From assembly GCF_014635245.1 (NCBI RefSeq), contig NZ_BMCP01000002.1, positions 248,001 through 312,000 on the forward strand: a DNA stretch of 64,000 bases. The letters are read 5' to 3'. Source of the stretch: Agaricicola taiwanensis. Its GTDB lineage: Bacteria; Pseudomonadota; Alphaproteobacteria; Rhizobiales; Methylopilaceae. The position numbers and the translations under genes were made by a program. This document shows positions 1 through 8,946 of this stretch, in pieces (position 1 is the first letter of the stretch; the number at the start of each line of letters is the position of its first letter). The notes beneath the pieces are model-generated. The model was not told the origin of the DNA and searched no databases. It saw only the letters and a list, made by a program, of their open reading frames with translations.

Positions 1-939
1 ATGACGAACGGCCCCGGCATGTCCGACGCACCGCCATCCTCCCGAGGAGCTCTCATCGGCATCGCCCTGACCCTCGTCGGCATGCTGATGTTCGCGGCCA
101 ACGACGCGCTGGGCAAATGGCTGGTGGAGACCTACTCGGCCGGCCAGGTGCTGCTGATCCGCAGCTTGGCTGCATTGGTCATTTTCATGCCCTTCCTCTG
201 GAGGATCGGCTTCCGGGAGCTGTTCCGCCCGCAACGGCCGGGGCTTCAGGTGGCACGTGCGGTCTTTGCCACCAGCGACGCCTTTTTCTTCTACTGGGCG
301 GTGGCCTATCTGCCGCTGGCTGATGCCATGACCTATTGGATGGCGGCCCCCATCTATGTGGCCGCTCTGTCCTCCGTTCTGCTGGGCGAAAAAGTCGGCT
401 GGCGACGCTGGACGGCCATTTGCGTCGGTTTTCTCGGCGTCGTCATCGCGCTTCGGCCATCGGCCGCCACGCTGACGCTGCCGGCCTTCCTCTGCATCGC
501 CGGCAGCCTTGCCTTCGCGCTCGGCATCATGCTGTCGCGGACCTTGCGCGGCACGCCTGACGTCGCGCTGGTCTTCTACCAGATGCTTGGCGCCATCGTG
601 CTCGGCCTGTTCATGGCGCCGTTCCAGTGGAACGAGACGCCGACGCTGATCGATTTCTCACTGCTCTCGCTGCTGGGCATCGTGGCCATGATCGCCCATG
701 TCTGCGTCGCCCGTTCGCTGAAGTTCGCCGAGGCGTCCACGGTGATGCCGTTCCACTACAGCCTGCTCATCTGGGCCGTGGTGTTTGGCTATGTCTTCTT
801 CGGCGATATTCCCCATCCGGCCGTCATCGTGGGCGGGCTGTTGATCGTCGCCGCCGGCCTCTTCATCTTCTTCCGTGAGCAGAGGCTGGGCAAAAAGGCG
901 CCGGAAGAGTCGCTGGCGCCGACCGGACCCACAACCTGA
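1..939 (+). CDS. EamA/DMT-family transporter
   Basis: This is a multispanning inner-membrane protein of the drug/metabolite transporter family. It has two EamA-type halves, at about residues 17-150 and 160-295, together giving about ten hydrophobic helices. The substrate cannot be read from the sequence; family members export amino acids, nucleobases or other metabolites. The frame is open from the first base of the window, so the start is uncertain: the ATG at 1 is possible, but the ATG at 19 or a codon upstream of the window may be the true start. The C-terminus is short and polar. It lies about 100 bp before a purine permease gene on the same strand, but no functional link is evident. Confidence 0.85.
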   Translation: MTNGPGMSDAPPSSRGALIGIALTLVGMLMFAANDALGKWLVETYSAGQVLLIRSLAALVIFMPFLWRIGFRELFRPQRPGLQVARAVFATSDAFFFYWAVAYLPLADAMTYWMAAPIYVAALSSVLLGEKVGWRRWTAICVGFLGVVIALRPSAATLTLPAFLCIAGSLAFALGIMLSRTLRGTPDVALVFYQMLGAIVLGLFMAPFQWNETPTLIDFSLLSLLGIVAMIAHVCVARSLKFAEASTVMPFHYSLLIWAVVFGYVFFGDIPHPAVIVGGLLIVAAGLFIFFREQRLGKKAPEESLAPTGPTT

Positions 940-1041
940 CTGTTGGCAAAGCGGCAGAACTGTTGACGCTTCGGCCGCCGCGCCGTCGAATCCACCGGCG
1001 ATGCGGACGAATCACATCGCTCCCAGCGGAAGGCGATGCGC

Positions 1042-2361
1042 ATGACCGACACCAGTTCCACCGGCCCATCCATGCTGGAGCGCCAGTTCCAGCTGAGCGC
1101 ACATGGCACCACGGTGCGGACGGAGGTCCTGGCCGGCATCACGACCTTCCTGACCATGGCCTATATCATCTTCGTCAATCCGCAGATCCTGTCGGCGGCG
1201 GGGATGCCCCAGGGCTCGGTCTTCGTCGCCACCTGCCTTGCCGCCTTCGTCGGCACCATGGTCATGGCGCTGGTGGCCAACTATCCCATCGCGCTCGCAC
1301 CGGGCATGGGCCTCAATGCCTATTTCGCCTTCGTGGTGGTGGGCACCATGGGCTTCACCTGGCAGGAGGCGCTGGCCGCGGTTCTGGTGTCGGGCATTCT
1401 GGCTCTCATCGTCTCGGTCCTGCCCATCCGCGCCTGGATCGTCAATTCCATCCCCAGAAGCCTCAAGATGGCGACCTCGGCGGGCATCGGCTTTTTCCTC
1501 GGCATCATCGCGCTGGAAAGCGCCGGCGTGGTGGTCGACCACCCCGCCACGCTGGTGACGGCGGGCGACTTCACCGCCGCCGGGCCGATCCTTGCTCTGC
1601 TCGGTTTCGCGGTGGTCGCCGCGCTTAACCAGCTCCGCGTGCCGGGTGCAACCATCATCGGCATTCTTGCAGTGACGCTGATCGGCATCCCCTTCGGCGC
1701 GGCGCAGCTGACGGGTCTCGTTTCGATCCCGCCGAGCCCGGCGCCGACGTTGCTGGCGCTCGATTTTGCCAAGGTCGCCACTGCCGCCTTCTGGATCGTG
1801 GCGCTGTCCATGTTCTTCGTGGACTTCTTCGACACCGCCGGCACCTTGGTGGGCGTCGCCCACAGGGCAGGGCTCTTGGACGAGCAAGGACGTCTTCCCC
1901 GGCTGCGGCAGGCGCTCCTGGCCGATTCCAGCGGCACGGTGCTGGGGGCGCTGATCGGCACCTCCAATACCACCAGTTATGTTGAGAGCGCCTCGGGCGT
2001 CGCCGCGGGCGGACGCACCGGGCTGGCCTCGGTGGTGACCGGGCTCTGCTTCCTCGCCGCATTGTTCTTCTCGCCGCTGGCGGGATCGATCCCGGCCTAT
2101 GCGACCGCCGCCGCCTTGCTCTATGTGGCCGTCGTCATGGCCCGCGGCCTCGCGGAGGTCGATTGGGATGATCTGACGGAGGCCGCGCCCGCCGCTGTCG
2201 TCGCCATCACCATGCCGCTGACCTATTCCATTGCCACTGGCCTTGGCCTCGGCTTCATCACCTATGTGCTGGTGAAAGTGCTGACGGGACGGATGAGAGA
2301 ACTGAACGTTGCCGTTGTGCTGATGGCGGCGATCTTCGCGATCATGCTGCCGCTGGTTTGA
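1042..2361 (+). CDS. NCS2-family purine permease (AzgA-like)
   Basis: This is an inner-membrane proton symporter of the nucleobase-cation-symport-2 family, AzgA/GhxP branch, which takes up adenine, guanine or hypoxanthine. An LAPGMGLNAYF motif lies at about residues 85-95. The second family motif, TSNTTSYVESASGVAAGGRT, lies near residues 315-334. The product of 439 residues is normal for the branch. I chose the ATG at 1042 because GGAAGG at 1028-1033 is 8 nt upstream; the in-frame ATG at 1036 would leave only 2 nt. The stop codon abuts the next small membrane-protein gene. The exact purine specificity is inferred from family resemblance only. Confidence 0.88.
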   Translation: MTDTSSTGPSMLERQFQLSAHGTTVRTEVLAGITTFLTMAYIIFVNPQILSAAGMPQGSVFVATCLAAFVGTMVMALVANYPIALAPGMGLNAYFAFVVVGTMGFTWQEALAAVLVSGILALIVSVLPIRAWIVNSIPRSLKMATSAGIGFFLGIIALESAGVVVDHPATLVTAGDFTAAGPILALLGFAVVAALNQLRVPGATIIGILAVTLIGIPFGAAQLTGLVSIPPSPAPTLLALDFAKVATAAFWIVALSMFFVDFFDTAGTLVGVAHRAGLLDEQGRLPRLRQALLADSSGTVLGALIGTSNTTSYVESASGVAAGGRTGLASVVTGLCFLAALFFSPLAGSIPAYATAAALLYVAVVMARGLAEVDWDDLTEAAPAAVVAITMPLTYSIATGLGLGFITYVLVKVLTGRMRELNVAVVLMAAIFAIMLPLV

Positions 2362-2372
2362 GCCCGGCGGCC

Positions 2373-2717
2373 ATGTCGGCATCGGCCACGCTGCCCATCC
2401 TCCTCCTGGTCATGTCGAACGTTTTCATGACCTTCGCCTGGTATGGCCATCTGCGCTTTCCCCATGCACCGCTCTATGCCGTGGTGCTGGTGAGCTGGGG
2501 CATCGCGCTCCTGGAATATTGCCTCGCCGTGCCCGCCAACCGCATCGGCCATCAGGTCTATTCGGCGGCCGAACTGAAGACCATGCAGGAGGTCATCACG
2601 CTTCTGGTCTTCGCCGTCTTCTCGGTGGTCTATCTCAAGGAGCCGCTCGGCTGGAACCACGCCCTGGGCTTCACCCTCATCGGCGCGGGCGCCTTCTTCA
2701 TCTTCAAGAAGTTCTGA
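2373..2717 (+). CDS. DUF486 (DMT-superfamily) small membrane protein
   Basis: This is a protein of about 114 residues with four hydrophobic segments, matching the DUF486 family of small DMT-like membrane proteins. Recognisable features are a MSNVFMTFAWYGHL segment near the N-terminus, a central PANRIGHQVYSAAELK loop, and an FFIFKKF C-terminus. The function is unknown; small DMT proteins often work as dimers. I chose the ATG at 2373. A TTG at 2358, overlapping the permease stop, is an in-frame alternative. It probably shares a transcript with the upstream purine permease and ends at a strong inverted repeat before the convergent flgL. Confidence 0.8.
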   Translation: MSASATLPILLLVMSNVFMTFAWYGHLRFPHAPLYAVVLVSWGIALLEYCLAVPANRIGHQVYSAAELKTMQEVITLLVFAVFSVVYLKEPLGWNHALGFTLIGAGAFFIFKKF

Positions 2718-2733
2718 CCTGGCCGGAAATCAA

Positions 2734-2758
2734 CCTGGCGATTCCGACGGTCGCCAGG
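2734..2758. terminator. Convergent-gene hairpin without a U-run
   Basis: A perfect 8-bp inverted repeat (CCTGGCGA ... TCGCCAGG, 9-nt loop) lies between the convergent DUF486 gene and flgL. Neither side has a clear T-tract, so it is only a possible terminator or 3'-end stabilising stem. Confidence 0.4.
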
Positions 2759-2767
2759 GCAATTCCG

Positions 2768-4645
2768 TCAGAGGAAGTTCACCAGCGACAGGCGTGAGAC
2801 GATGGAGGTTGTCTCGTAGCTCGCCTGAAGGCGCGTCTGGAGGTCGAGGATGCGGACAGCCACTTCTTCCTTGTCCACGCCTTCGGCATCGTACTGCATG
2901 CCTTCCAATGTGGCGGCCGTGGTGCGCAGGCGGGTGTCGGTGGATTCAAGAGAGCGGTTGGCGACGGCGAGGTCCACCTGCATGCCCTGGATGTTCTTCT
3001 GGTTATCCAGATTACCGCGGGCGCGGTTCATCAGGGCGGCATAGCGGGCGCTGCCGTTCTCGTCGGCCTCCGAGAAGGTCATGCTCGACATCACCGCGAG
3101 CTGCTTGATGGTGTCGCGGATGCCGGCCTCGTTTGCGCGGACGCCGTAATTCACGACCACCGAGCTGTCGATGCGGGCGCTGGCGGTGTGGCGGGCGCTG
3201 TCGAGCCCCATGTCGCCCTTGTACCAGTAGACGGTGTCGTCAGGCGTGCCGGAGACGAGGGTTGTTGCCGTTTCAGGTGGAGTGCCGCCGACGCGCAGGG
3301 GTGGATGATCGGCGTCGATATTGAAGAAGTTGTCGGCGGCGGCTTCCGCCGAGGCGGTGACGAGCGCCGTATCGGCCACGCGGGCCGTTTCAGTGCGGAG
3401 GGCCGTCTGGAAGTTCAGCGCAGTCTCGGCCGGCGTGGCGCCGATGGCGAAGCTGCCTTTCTCCGGCGGGACGGCCAGCGGGGCGGTCGCGGCCTTCAGC
3501 GTGATCTCTTCCGTCGTGCCATCTGGCAGTTCCACGGCGATGCGCAGCTGTTGGCCGGCCTCCGGCTGGCCGGTGAAGCTGATGTCGAATGTGGCGGGAT
3601 CGCCGGTAACCGGGGTGGTGGAAACGCCCGCCATGGTGTTGCCGACGCTGGAGAGCTTGAAGCCGAAGGGGTGGGCGCCATCCTCGCTGACGGATGTGGT
3701 GAAGCTTGCCTGCGGCTCCACCACATTGGCGGCGGGCACGCCGGCACCCTCGGAGGTCGTCGCGATCTGGGCCTGGAGTGCTGCCGCGAAATTCTGGGCG
3801 GTCTCCTCCGGCGTCGCACCGATGGCGAAGTCGCCGGCGGGCGCGGGATCGGGCAGAGGTCCGGTCTGGGCCGTCATGGTGAGGGTGACGGTGGTGGTGT
3901 CGGGCAGTTCAACCGTCAGCGCCAGCGTCTCACCCGCTAGGGGCTGGCCGGTGAAGGACACGTCAAGGCCATCAGGCGCCGGGTTCAATGTCGCCGTCGC
4001 GTTGCTCAGCCCGGAGACCACGCTGTCGAGCGTCAGGCGCGGCGTGACCGTGCTTTCGCCCATGGTCACCGTGCTGGTGATGGCGGGGATGGTGAGGCGG
4101 CCGAGCCCATCGGCGCCGAGGTCGGCCCGGCGGCGTTCATCCACCAGGGTGAGATAGCCCGCGCGGCTGCCCTGGCCATTCATGATCACGTCGGTCGTCT
4201 CGACGGGCTTCTGGGTGGTGTCGGGGCCGCCGAAGAGATAGCGGCCGTTGACCTCGGCGTTCAGCGCCTCCAGCGCCAGCGTCATGCTGTTGTAGGCCTC
4301 GCGCTGGGCGATGGTCTGGCCGTTGTCGATGATGGTGTAATTGCCCGGCACCGCCGCGCCCTTGACCTCCGACCCGATCTTCTGGATGCGGTCCACGGTG
4401 GTGGCGACAAGGTTCAGCCGCGGCTTCACCAGATCGATATTGGCCTTGTAGGCATCATTTGCCGATACCCTCTCGCGCAGCACCAGGGAGAGCGTGCGGG
4501 CGCTGCCGAGCGTCCCGAAGCTGTCGGCCTTTAGGCCTGTCGCCATCTGGTTGGTCAGCGTGTTCAGGGTCGAGCGCATGTTCAGGATCGCGCGCGCCTG
4601 GGTGACGTTGTAGATGCCTGTTCCGGTTGCGGGTCCAACAGCCAT
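2768..4645 (-). CDS. flgL: Flagellar hook-associated protein 3 (FlgL)
   Basis: FlgL is the hook-filament junction protein, exported through the flagellar secretion system and placed between FlgK and the filament. The N-terminal flagellin-like helical region (about residues 10-140) contains NVTQARAILNMRSTLNTLTNQ and a YLFGG motif. The C-terminal helix contains ILDLQTRLQASYETT. At 625 residues it is about twice the enteric length because of a beta-rich insert (about 200-480) holding two tandem copies of one module (about 227-352 and 353-470). The ATG has GAGGTGAGG just upstream. It begins 14 nt after flgK ends, so it is the last gene of flgE-flgK-flgL. Confidence 0.9.
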   Translation of the reverse strand: MAVGPATGTGIYNVTQARAILNMRSTLNTLTNQMATGLKADSFGTLGSARTLSLVLRERVSANDAYKANIDLVKPRLNLVATTVDRIQKIGSEVKGAAVPGNYTIIDNGQTIAQREAYNSMTLALEALNAEVNGRYLFGGPDTTQKPVETTDVIMNGQGSRAGYLTLVDERRRADLGADGLGRLTIPAITSTVTMGESTVTPRLTLDSVVSGLSNATATLNPAPDGLDVSFTGQPLAGETLALTVELPDTTTVTLTMTAQTGPLPDPAPAGDFAIGATPEETAQNFAAALQAQIATTSEGAGVPAANVVEPQASFTTSVSEDGAHPFGFKLSSVGNTMAGVSTTPVTGDPATFDISFTGQPEAGQQLRIAVELPDGTTEEITLKAATAPLAVPPEKGSFAIGATPAETALNFQTALRTETARVADTALVTASAEAAADNFFNIDADHPPLRVGGTPPETATTLVSGTPDDTVYWYKGDMGLDSARHTASARIDSSVVVNYGVRANEAGIRDTIKQLAVMSSMTFSEADENGSARYAALMNRARGNLDNQKNIQGMQVDLAVANRSLESTDTRLRTTAATLEGMQYDAEGVDKEEVAVRILDLQTRLQASYETTSIVSRLSLVNFL

Positions 4646-4659
4646 GATCTTACCTCACC

Positions 4660-6849
4660 TCATATCGCGAGAAGCTGATCCATCAGATCCTTGACCGCCG
4701 TCATGACACGCGCGTTGGCGGCATAGGCGGTCTGGAGCTGAAGCAGCTTTGCCATTTCCTGATCGATATCAACGCCGGATGTCTCGGCGAAACGGTCGCG
4801 CAGCGAAGTCAACACCACGCTCTGACCTTCCGCGATACGTGCGGCAAATTCAAAATTCCGGCCCTGCGTCTCGACGATGGAGCGTGCGAAGGCGCTGATC
4901 GATCCGCTGAACGGTGTCGTTCCGCCGATGCCCGTGTCGGGCCTGAACAGACGCCCAGCCGCTTCAAAGGCGTCGCGCAGGAACTTGGGACGCGCGGTGT
5001 CGCTGTCCAGCGTCGGCACCCAGGGCTCCGAGGTGCCGTCAATGCCGACCGCTTCCGCCACTTCGCCGCTCAGGGTGAGCGTGCGCGTGGTGCTCGTCAG
5101 TTCGATGGACAGGGCGTTGAGGGCATCGAAACTGGCCGTGCCATCGGTGCCGAGCGCGGTGTTGAGTGCCGCCAGGAAGGTGGCCTGGTCGGTGAAATCC
5201 GTTCCGGACGTCAGGGTGACGGCGCTGCCGCCGCTGAGCTGGAAGGTGAAGGTATCGCCCGGCGTCAGCGCGGCGTAGTCAAAGGCGCTCTCGGCTGTCG
5301 TCTCGGCGGGATAGGGGGTGGTCGAGGGCGTCGTCTGATAGATGACGAGGCTGGAGGGGTCCTTGACCACCGCCGGGTTGACGGCGATGCGGCCGGCGAA
5401 GCCGAGGCGCTGGGGAATGCCATCGACGTTGCCGGTGTAGACCTGATTGTTGCGGCCGGCATCGACGAAGAGCGGCACCTCAAGACCATCATTGGTCAGC
5501 GCCGTGACCGTGATGTCAGCCGAGACGCCGGTCACCGTGGCACTGCCCGATGTGGTGGCGGTCAGGCTGGGATTTTGCGCCGTGCCGCCGAGCGTGACGG
5601 TCGGCACGTCAGCCGGCAGGTCGGCATGTCCGGCAAGGGCCGCGTTGATGGCAGCCGCGGTGCCGGCAAGATCGCTGGGGTCGAAGTTGACGCCGATGAC
5701 GATGTCGTTGGGCGACGCCGTCAGCGCGTTGGTGATGTTGGTCGAGGCCGGGTTGGCGCTGTTGATCAGCGTGACGTTGTAGGTGCGGCCGCCCTGGGTG
5801 AAGCTGATGTTCGCGGTGTCGCCGCGCTGCAGCCCCTTAAGGTCGATATCGAAGCCGTCACTGCCGTCGGTGTCGGAGACGGTGCGTGAGCCGAAAGCCT
5901 CCGCGAGGCTCGCCGCCAGTTCGTCGACCTGGTTCTGCGCCTCGACCAGGGTCTCGTCGCGCATCTCGCCATAGGCGCGCATCTGGCCCGACTTGACGCC
6001 ATTGGGTCCGAGAAGATCGATTTCCTCGCCGGCGCCATTCTTGATCACGATGGTGCCGATGGAGCGCGTCTCGGGATCCCTGCTGTAAAGCGTCTCGGGG
6101 CTGACCGAGACCTCCTTGTCGAACACCAGTTGAGCCGGGCGACCAGCCTCGTAGAGCGAGATGCCGGTGGTGGTATAGACGGAGATCTGGTCGTTCTCGC
6201 GGCTGATGACCTGGATGTCCATGATCTCGGCGAGCTGCGTCAGGGTCGCGTCGCGCTGATCGAGGAGATCGGCGTGCGCGGTGCCCGATGTTACGCTGTT
6301 ACCGAGCTTGTCCTGAATGCTGGCCAGGTTCTGCAGCAGGTTGTTCGCGTTGAAGGTCAGGTCCGACAGGGCGCTGTTGGCGTCGCTCCGCAGCTGCTGG
6401 ACCTGATTGGAGATCTGGTTGAGCGACTGCGCCAGAAGCTGGGCATTGGCGATGACGTCGGTGCGTGCCGCGCTTGATTCCGGACTGGTGACCAGAGCAT
6501 CCAACGACGCGCCGAAGGAATTGACGAAAGAATCCATTGAGCCGTCGGCGCCGGGCGCGCCGAACAGACGCTGCAGCCGGTCGAGCATCGAGGCTCTGGC
6601 GTCGGCATAGCCCGCGCCCGCCGTTTCGGTGCGGATCTGGCGCTGGAGGTAGATGTCGATCTCGCGCTGGACGTCGGTGACGCGAACGCCGGTGGTGCTG
6701 TTGCCGGAGAGGGAGACCTCCATCCCCAGCGCCTTGCGGGTGTAGCCGGGCGTCTGTGCATTGGCGACATTGTTGGCGACGAGCTCCAGCCCGGACTGCG
6801 TGGCGCGCAGGCCGCTGAGGGCGGAACTCAATGTCGTGGTAAGGCCCAT
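4660..6849 (-). CDS. flgK: Flagellar hook-associated protein 1 (FlgK)
   Basis: FlgK is the first junction zone protein on top of the hook. The N-terminus has the rod/hook-type motif SGLELVANNVANAQTPGYTR, and the C-terminus has the family heptad segment with QTAYAANARVMTAVKDLMD. At 729 residues it is longer than the enteric protein (about 550), with beta-rich inserts between about residues 330 and 640. One insert resembles the Flagellin_IN module also visible in the flagellin and FlgE of this locus. The ATG is preceded by AGGAG at 7-nt spacing. It lies downstream of flgE across a 59-bp gap with a strong hairpin, and upstream of flgL. Confidence 0.93.
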   Translation of the reverse strand: MGLTTTLSSALSGLRATQSGLELVANNVANAQTPGYTRKALGMEVSLSGNSTTGVRVTDVQREIDIYLQRQIRTETAGAGYADARASMLDRLQRLFGAPGADGSMDSFVNSFGASLDALVTSPESSAARTDVIANAQLLAQSLNQISNQVQQLRSDANSALSDLTFNANNLLQNLASIQDKLGNSVTSGTAHADLLDQRDATLTQLAEIMDIQVISRENDQISVYTTTGISLYEAGRPAQLVFDKEVSVSPETLYSRDPETRSIGTIVIKNGAGEEIDLLGPNGVKSGQMRAYGEMRDETLVEAQNQVDELAASLAEAFGSRTVSDTDGSDGFDIDLKGLQRGDTANISFTQGGRTYNVTLINSANPASTNITNALTASPNDIVIGVNFDPSDLAGTAAAINAALAGHADLPADVPTVTLGGTAQNPSLTATTSGSATVTGVSADITVTALTNDGLEVPLFVDAGRNNQVYTGNVDGIPQRLGFAGRIAVNPAVVKDPSSLVIYQTTPSTTPYPAETTAESAFDYAALTPGDTFTFQLSGGSAVTLTSGTDFTDQATFLAALNTALGTDGTASFDALNALSIELTSTTRTLTLSGEVAEAVGIDGTSEPWVPTLDSDTARPKFLRDAFEAAGRLFRPDTGIGGTTPFSGSISAFARSIVETQGRNFEFAARIAEGQSVVLTSLRDRFAETSGVDIDQEMAKLLQLQTAYAANARVMTAVKDLMDQLLAI

Positions 6850-6874
6850 GGCTCAACTCCTGACAGATAAGCCC

Positions 6875-6901
6875 GGCGCGCCCGGACCGGCCGGGCGCGC
6901 C
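6875..6901 (-). other. Strong intercistronic hairpin between flgE and flgK
   Basis: A perfect 11-bp GC-rich inverted repeat (GGCGCGCCCGG / CCGGGCGCGCC, 5-nt loop) sits between flgE and flgK. In the direction of transcription it is followed by GGGCTTATC and not by a U-tract. It therefore looks like an mRNA stability or processing stem, or a partial attenuator, and not a classic terminator. Confidence 0.6.
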
Positions 6902-6908
6902 GTCATCA

Positions 6909-8630
6909 TCACCGCTTCATGCTCATGACTTCCTGGAGCATCTGGTCGGCGGTCGTCACGATGCGGGTGTTGGCGGCATAGGCCTGCTGCGTGACGATGA
7001 GCTTGGTGAACTCGTCGGCGATATCGGTGTTGGAGCCTTCGAGCTGAGAGCCCTGGATCGTGCCATTGGCTGTTGGCACCGGCGCGCCGGAACCGAGCGT
7101 CTCGGCGAAAGCACCGCCATCGACGCGCTGGAGCATGTTGTCGGCGTTGAAGGAGACCAGCGGGATTTCGGCGAGGTCGGCCGTCTGCCCGTTGGAGTAG
7201 AAGGCCGTTATGCGGTTGCCTTCGATCGTCACGCGCGAGACATCGCCCGCCGCATAGCCGTTCTGGTTCAGTTCAATGGGCTTCAGCTGGCCATTGGGAT
7301 CGGCGAACTGGGTGATGCCGTTGGTGCCGAAGTTCATCTGCACATCGCCCACAGCGACGCCATCGACCGTGAGGCCGGGAATGGTGACGGAGGCAATCGG
7401 CGGGGTGAGCTGCTGGTTCGGGCCGAAGGTGAAGTCGGTGCCCAGGTTCATCCAGGCCGGATCGGTGTTCGCCGGGTCGGAATCCACCTGATAGAACAGG
7501 TTCCAGATGTCGGTGCCGCCGGTGTCGGTGCTGTCGACCTTGGCCCAGCGCAGCTGGACGTTCACCGGCGAACCCGCGGGATCATAAACGGTGATGGTGC
7601 CGCCGGGGATGGTGCTGTCGGCGAAGCTTTCGACATCCTGGCCGAGCACGACGCCCGTACCGGTGCCGGTGACGGGCGCCTCGGTGCCGGCGGTGAGGCC
7701 GAATTCAGCGGCCGCGGTGCCGCCGAGAGTGAAGCTGGCGGTGTTGTTGTCGCCGTTGATGGTGAGGCGGCCGCCGTCGGCGCTGGCGGTGATACCTTCA
7801 AGGTTCGCATCACCGTTGATGGCGGCAACGAGATCGTCGAGACTGTTGTACTCACCGGGGTCGTTGCCGATCGTGTAGCTGATCGTGGCACCCGAGCCGA
7901 CCTGCAGGGTCAGCGTGTTGTTGTCGGTGATATCTCCCGCGATGAGATCGGCGGGGTCGCCGAGGATGAGGCCGGGACCGCTGGTCGCCGGGCTGCGGCT
8001 TGCGGTGGCGGTGCGCGGATCCTGGCTGAAGCCTGCCGGGTTCAGCAGTTCGCTGTTTGGCGTGTTCGGATTGTCGAGGGCGTTCTGGGTCGACGGCACC
8101 AGCGGCAGGTTCGCACGATAGGCAATAGTGGTGGTGGTGCGGGCGGGCATCACGGCGTTGGAGAGACGCAGCACCTGGGGCACGTTGGCGGAGGTGTTGC
8201 CCGTCGTCGGATCGACCGGCAGCGTCATCAGGTAATAGCCGGCGCCATTGACGAGAAAGCCGTCCTTGTCGATCTCGAAGTCGCCGCGGCGGGTAAAGAG
8301 ATTGCTGCCGCCGAACACCGGGGTGCCGTCAGCCGAACTCGTGGCCTTGCCGACGGTGAAGTAGCCGTCGCCGTTGATGGCCATGTGGGTCTCGATGGGC
8401 GACGGGATCATGTCGCCCTGGACATTGTTGGTGGAGCGGCTGAAGGAGGTGACCGAGCCGGCGACCTGGCGCTGCGAACTGCCGCTCGGGATCAGATCCG
8501 AGAAGCTGGTGTCCTGCCGCTTGAAGGCGGTCGTCTGCGAGTTCGCGATGTTGCCGGAGATATTCTCCAGCGAATAGGACTGCGACCTCAAGCCGGTTAC
8601 CGCGGTCGACAGTGCTCCGAGAATGCCCAT
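6909..8630 (-). CDS. flgE: Flagellar hook protein FlgE
   Basis: FlgE is the structural subunit of the flagellar hook. The N-terminal D0 rod-type motif (SLENISGNIANSQTTAFKRQ) and the C-terminal helix AYAANTRIVTTADQMLQEVM are clear. The 573 residues exceed the enteric FlgE (about 400) because of central beta domains, one of which (about 235-320) has the Flagellin_IN pattern. I chose the ATG at 8630, which begins MGILGALSTAVTG and has GGAG 8 nt upstream; a codon at 8645 would add five residues. A sigma54 promoter lies about 60 bp upstream. It is the first gene of flgE-flgK-flgL. Confidence 0.93.
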   Translation of the reverse strand: MGILGALSTAVTGLRSQSYSLENISGNIANSQTTAFKRQDTSFSDLIPSGSSQRQVAGSVTSFSRSTNNVQGDMIPSPIETHMAINGDGYFTVGKATSSADGTPVFGGSNLFTRRGDFEIDKDGFLVNGAGYYLMTLPVDPTTGNTSANVPQVLRLSNAVMPARTTTTIAYRANLPLVPSTQNALDNPNTPNSELLNPAGFSQDPRTATASRSPATSGPGLILGDPADLIAGDITDNNTLTLQVGSGATISYTIGNDPGEYNSLDDLVAAINGDANLEGITASADGGRLTINGDNNTASFTLGGTAAAEFGLTAGTEAPVTGTGTGVVLGQDVESFADSTIPGGTITVYDPAGSPVNVQLRWAKVDSTDTGGTDIWNLFYQVDSDPANTDPAWMNLGTDFTFGPNQQLTPPIASVTIPGLTVDGVAVGDVQMNFGTNGITQFADPNGQLKPIELNQNGYAAGDVSRVTIEGNRITAFYSNGQTADLAEIPLVSFNADNMLQRVDGGAFAETLGSGAPVPTANGTIQGSQLEGSNTDIADEFTKLIVTQQAYAANTRIVTTADQMLQEVMSMKR

Positions 8631-8946
8631 TCGTGTCTCCTGCACGCTACAGATGTCACCGGCATCGGCGCCGGCCTCGTGCAGATGATTGCAACTGGGA
8701 TGCCAACTCGAACTTCCCTAGAAATTCTTGGCGTTAACGTGCCGGAAACCATGCATTTCCTGCAGGATTCAAACTATCTGCCCGGCAAGATCTGCCGCGC
8801 GTCCGTGGTTTTCCGGTCACGGTTAACAGCGCCGCAAAAAGGCCACCATCAATGCCGGGTTTCGCCATGCGCGCGGCGAACCAGCGCCCGATTGAGACAG
8901 CTTTATGGGTTCCCGAGACGTTGCATTAACGACGACGAGAGACCCT
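8631..8946. other. Divergent intergenic region, flgE / small membrane protein
   Basis: This gap of about 316 bp holds the flgE sigma54 promoter at its left end. The rest is moderately AT-rich, with scattered TTAAC half-sites (near 8754, 8823 and 8926) but no paired CtrA box. I see no gene or RNA in it. Confidence 0.6.
8690..8705 (-). promoter_or_regulatory. Sigma54-type promoter for flgE
   Basis: Read on the minus strand the site is TGGCAT-N5-TTGCA, with the obligatory GG-N10-GC spacing. It lies 60 nt upstream of the flgE ATG, as expected for the late (hook) class of flagellar genes in CtrA/FlbD-type alphaproteobacteria. Confidence 0.75.

Noticed and set aside
1012..2382. Long open frame (456 codons) on the minus strand opposite the purine permease
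   Set aside because: It is antisense to a clear NCS2 gene, its composition is His/Arg/Asp/Gly-rich without domains, and it is typical of shadows in GC-rich DNA.
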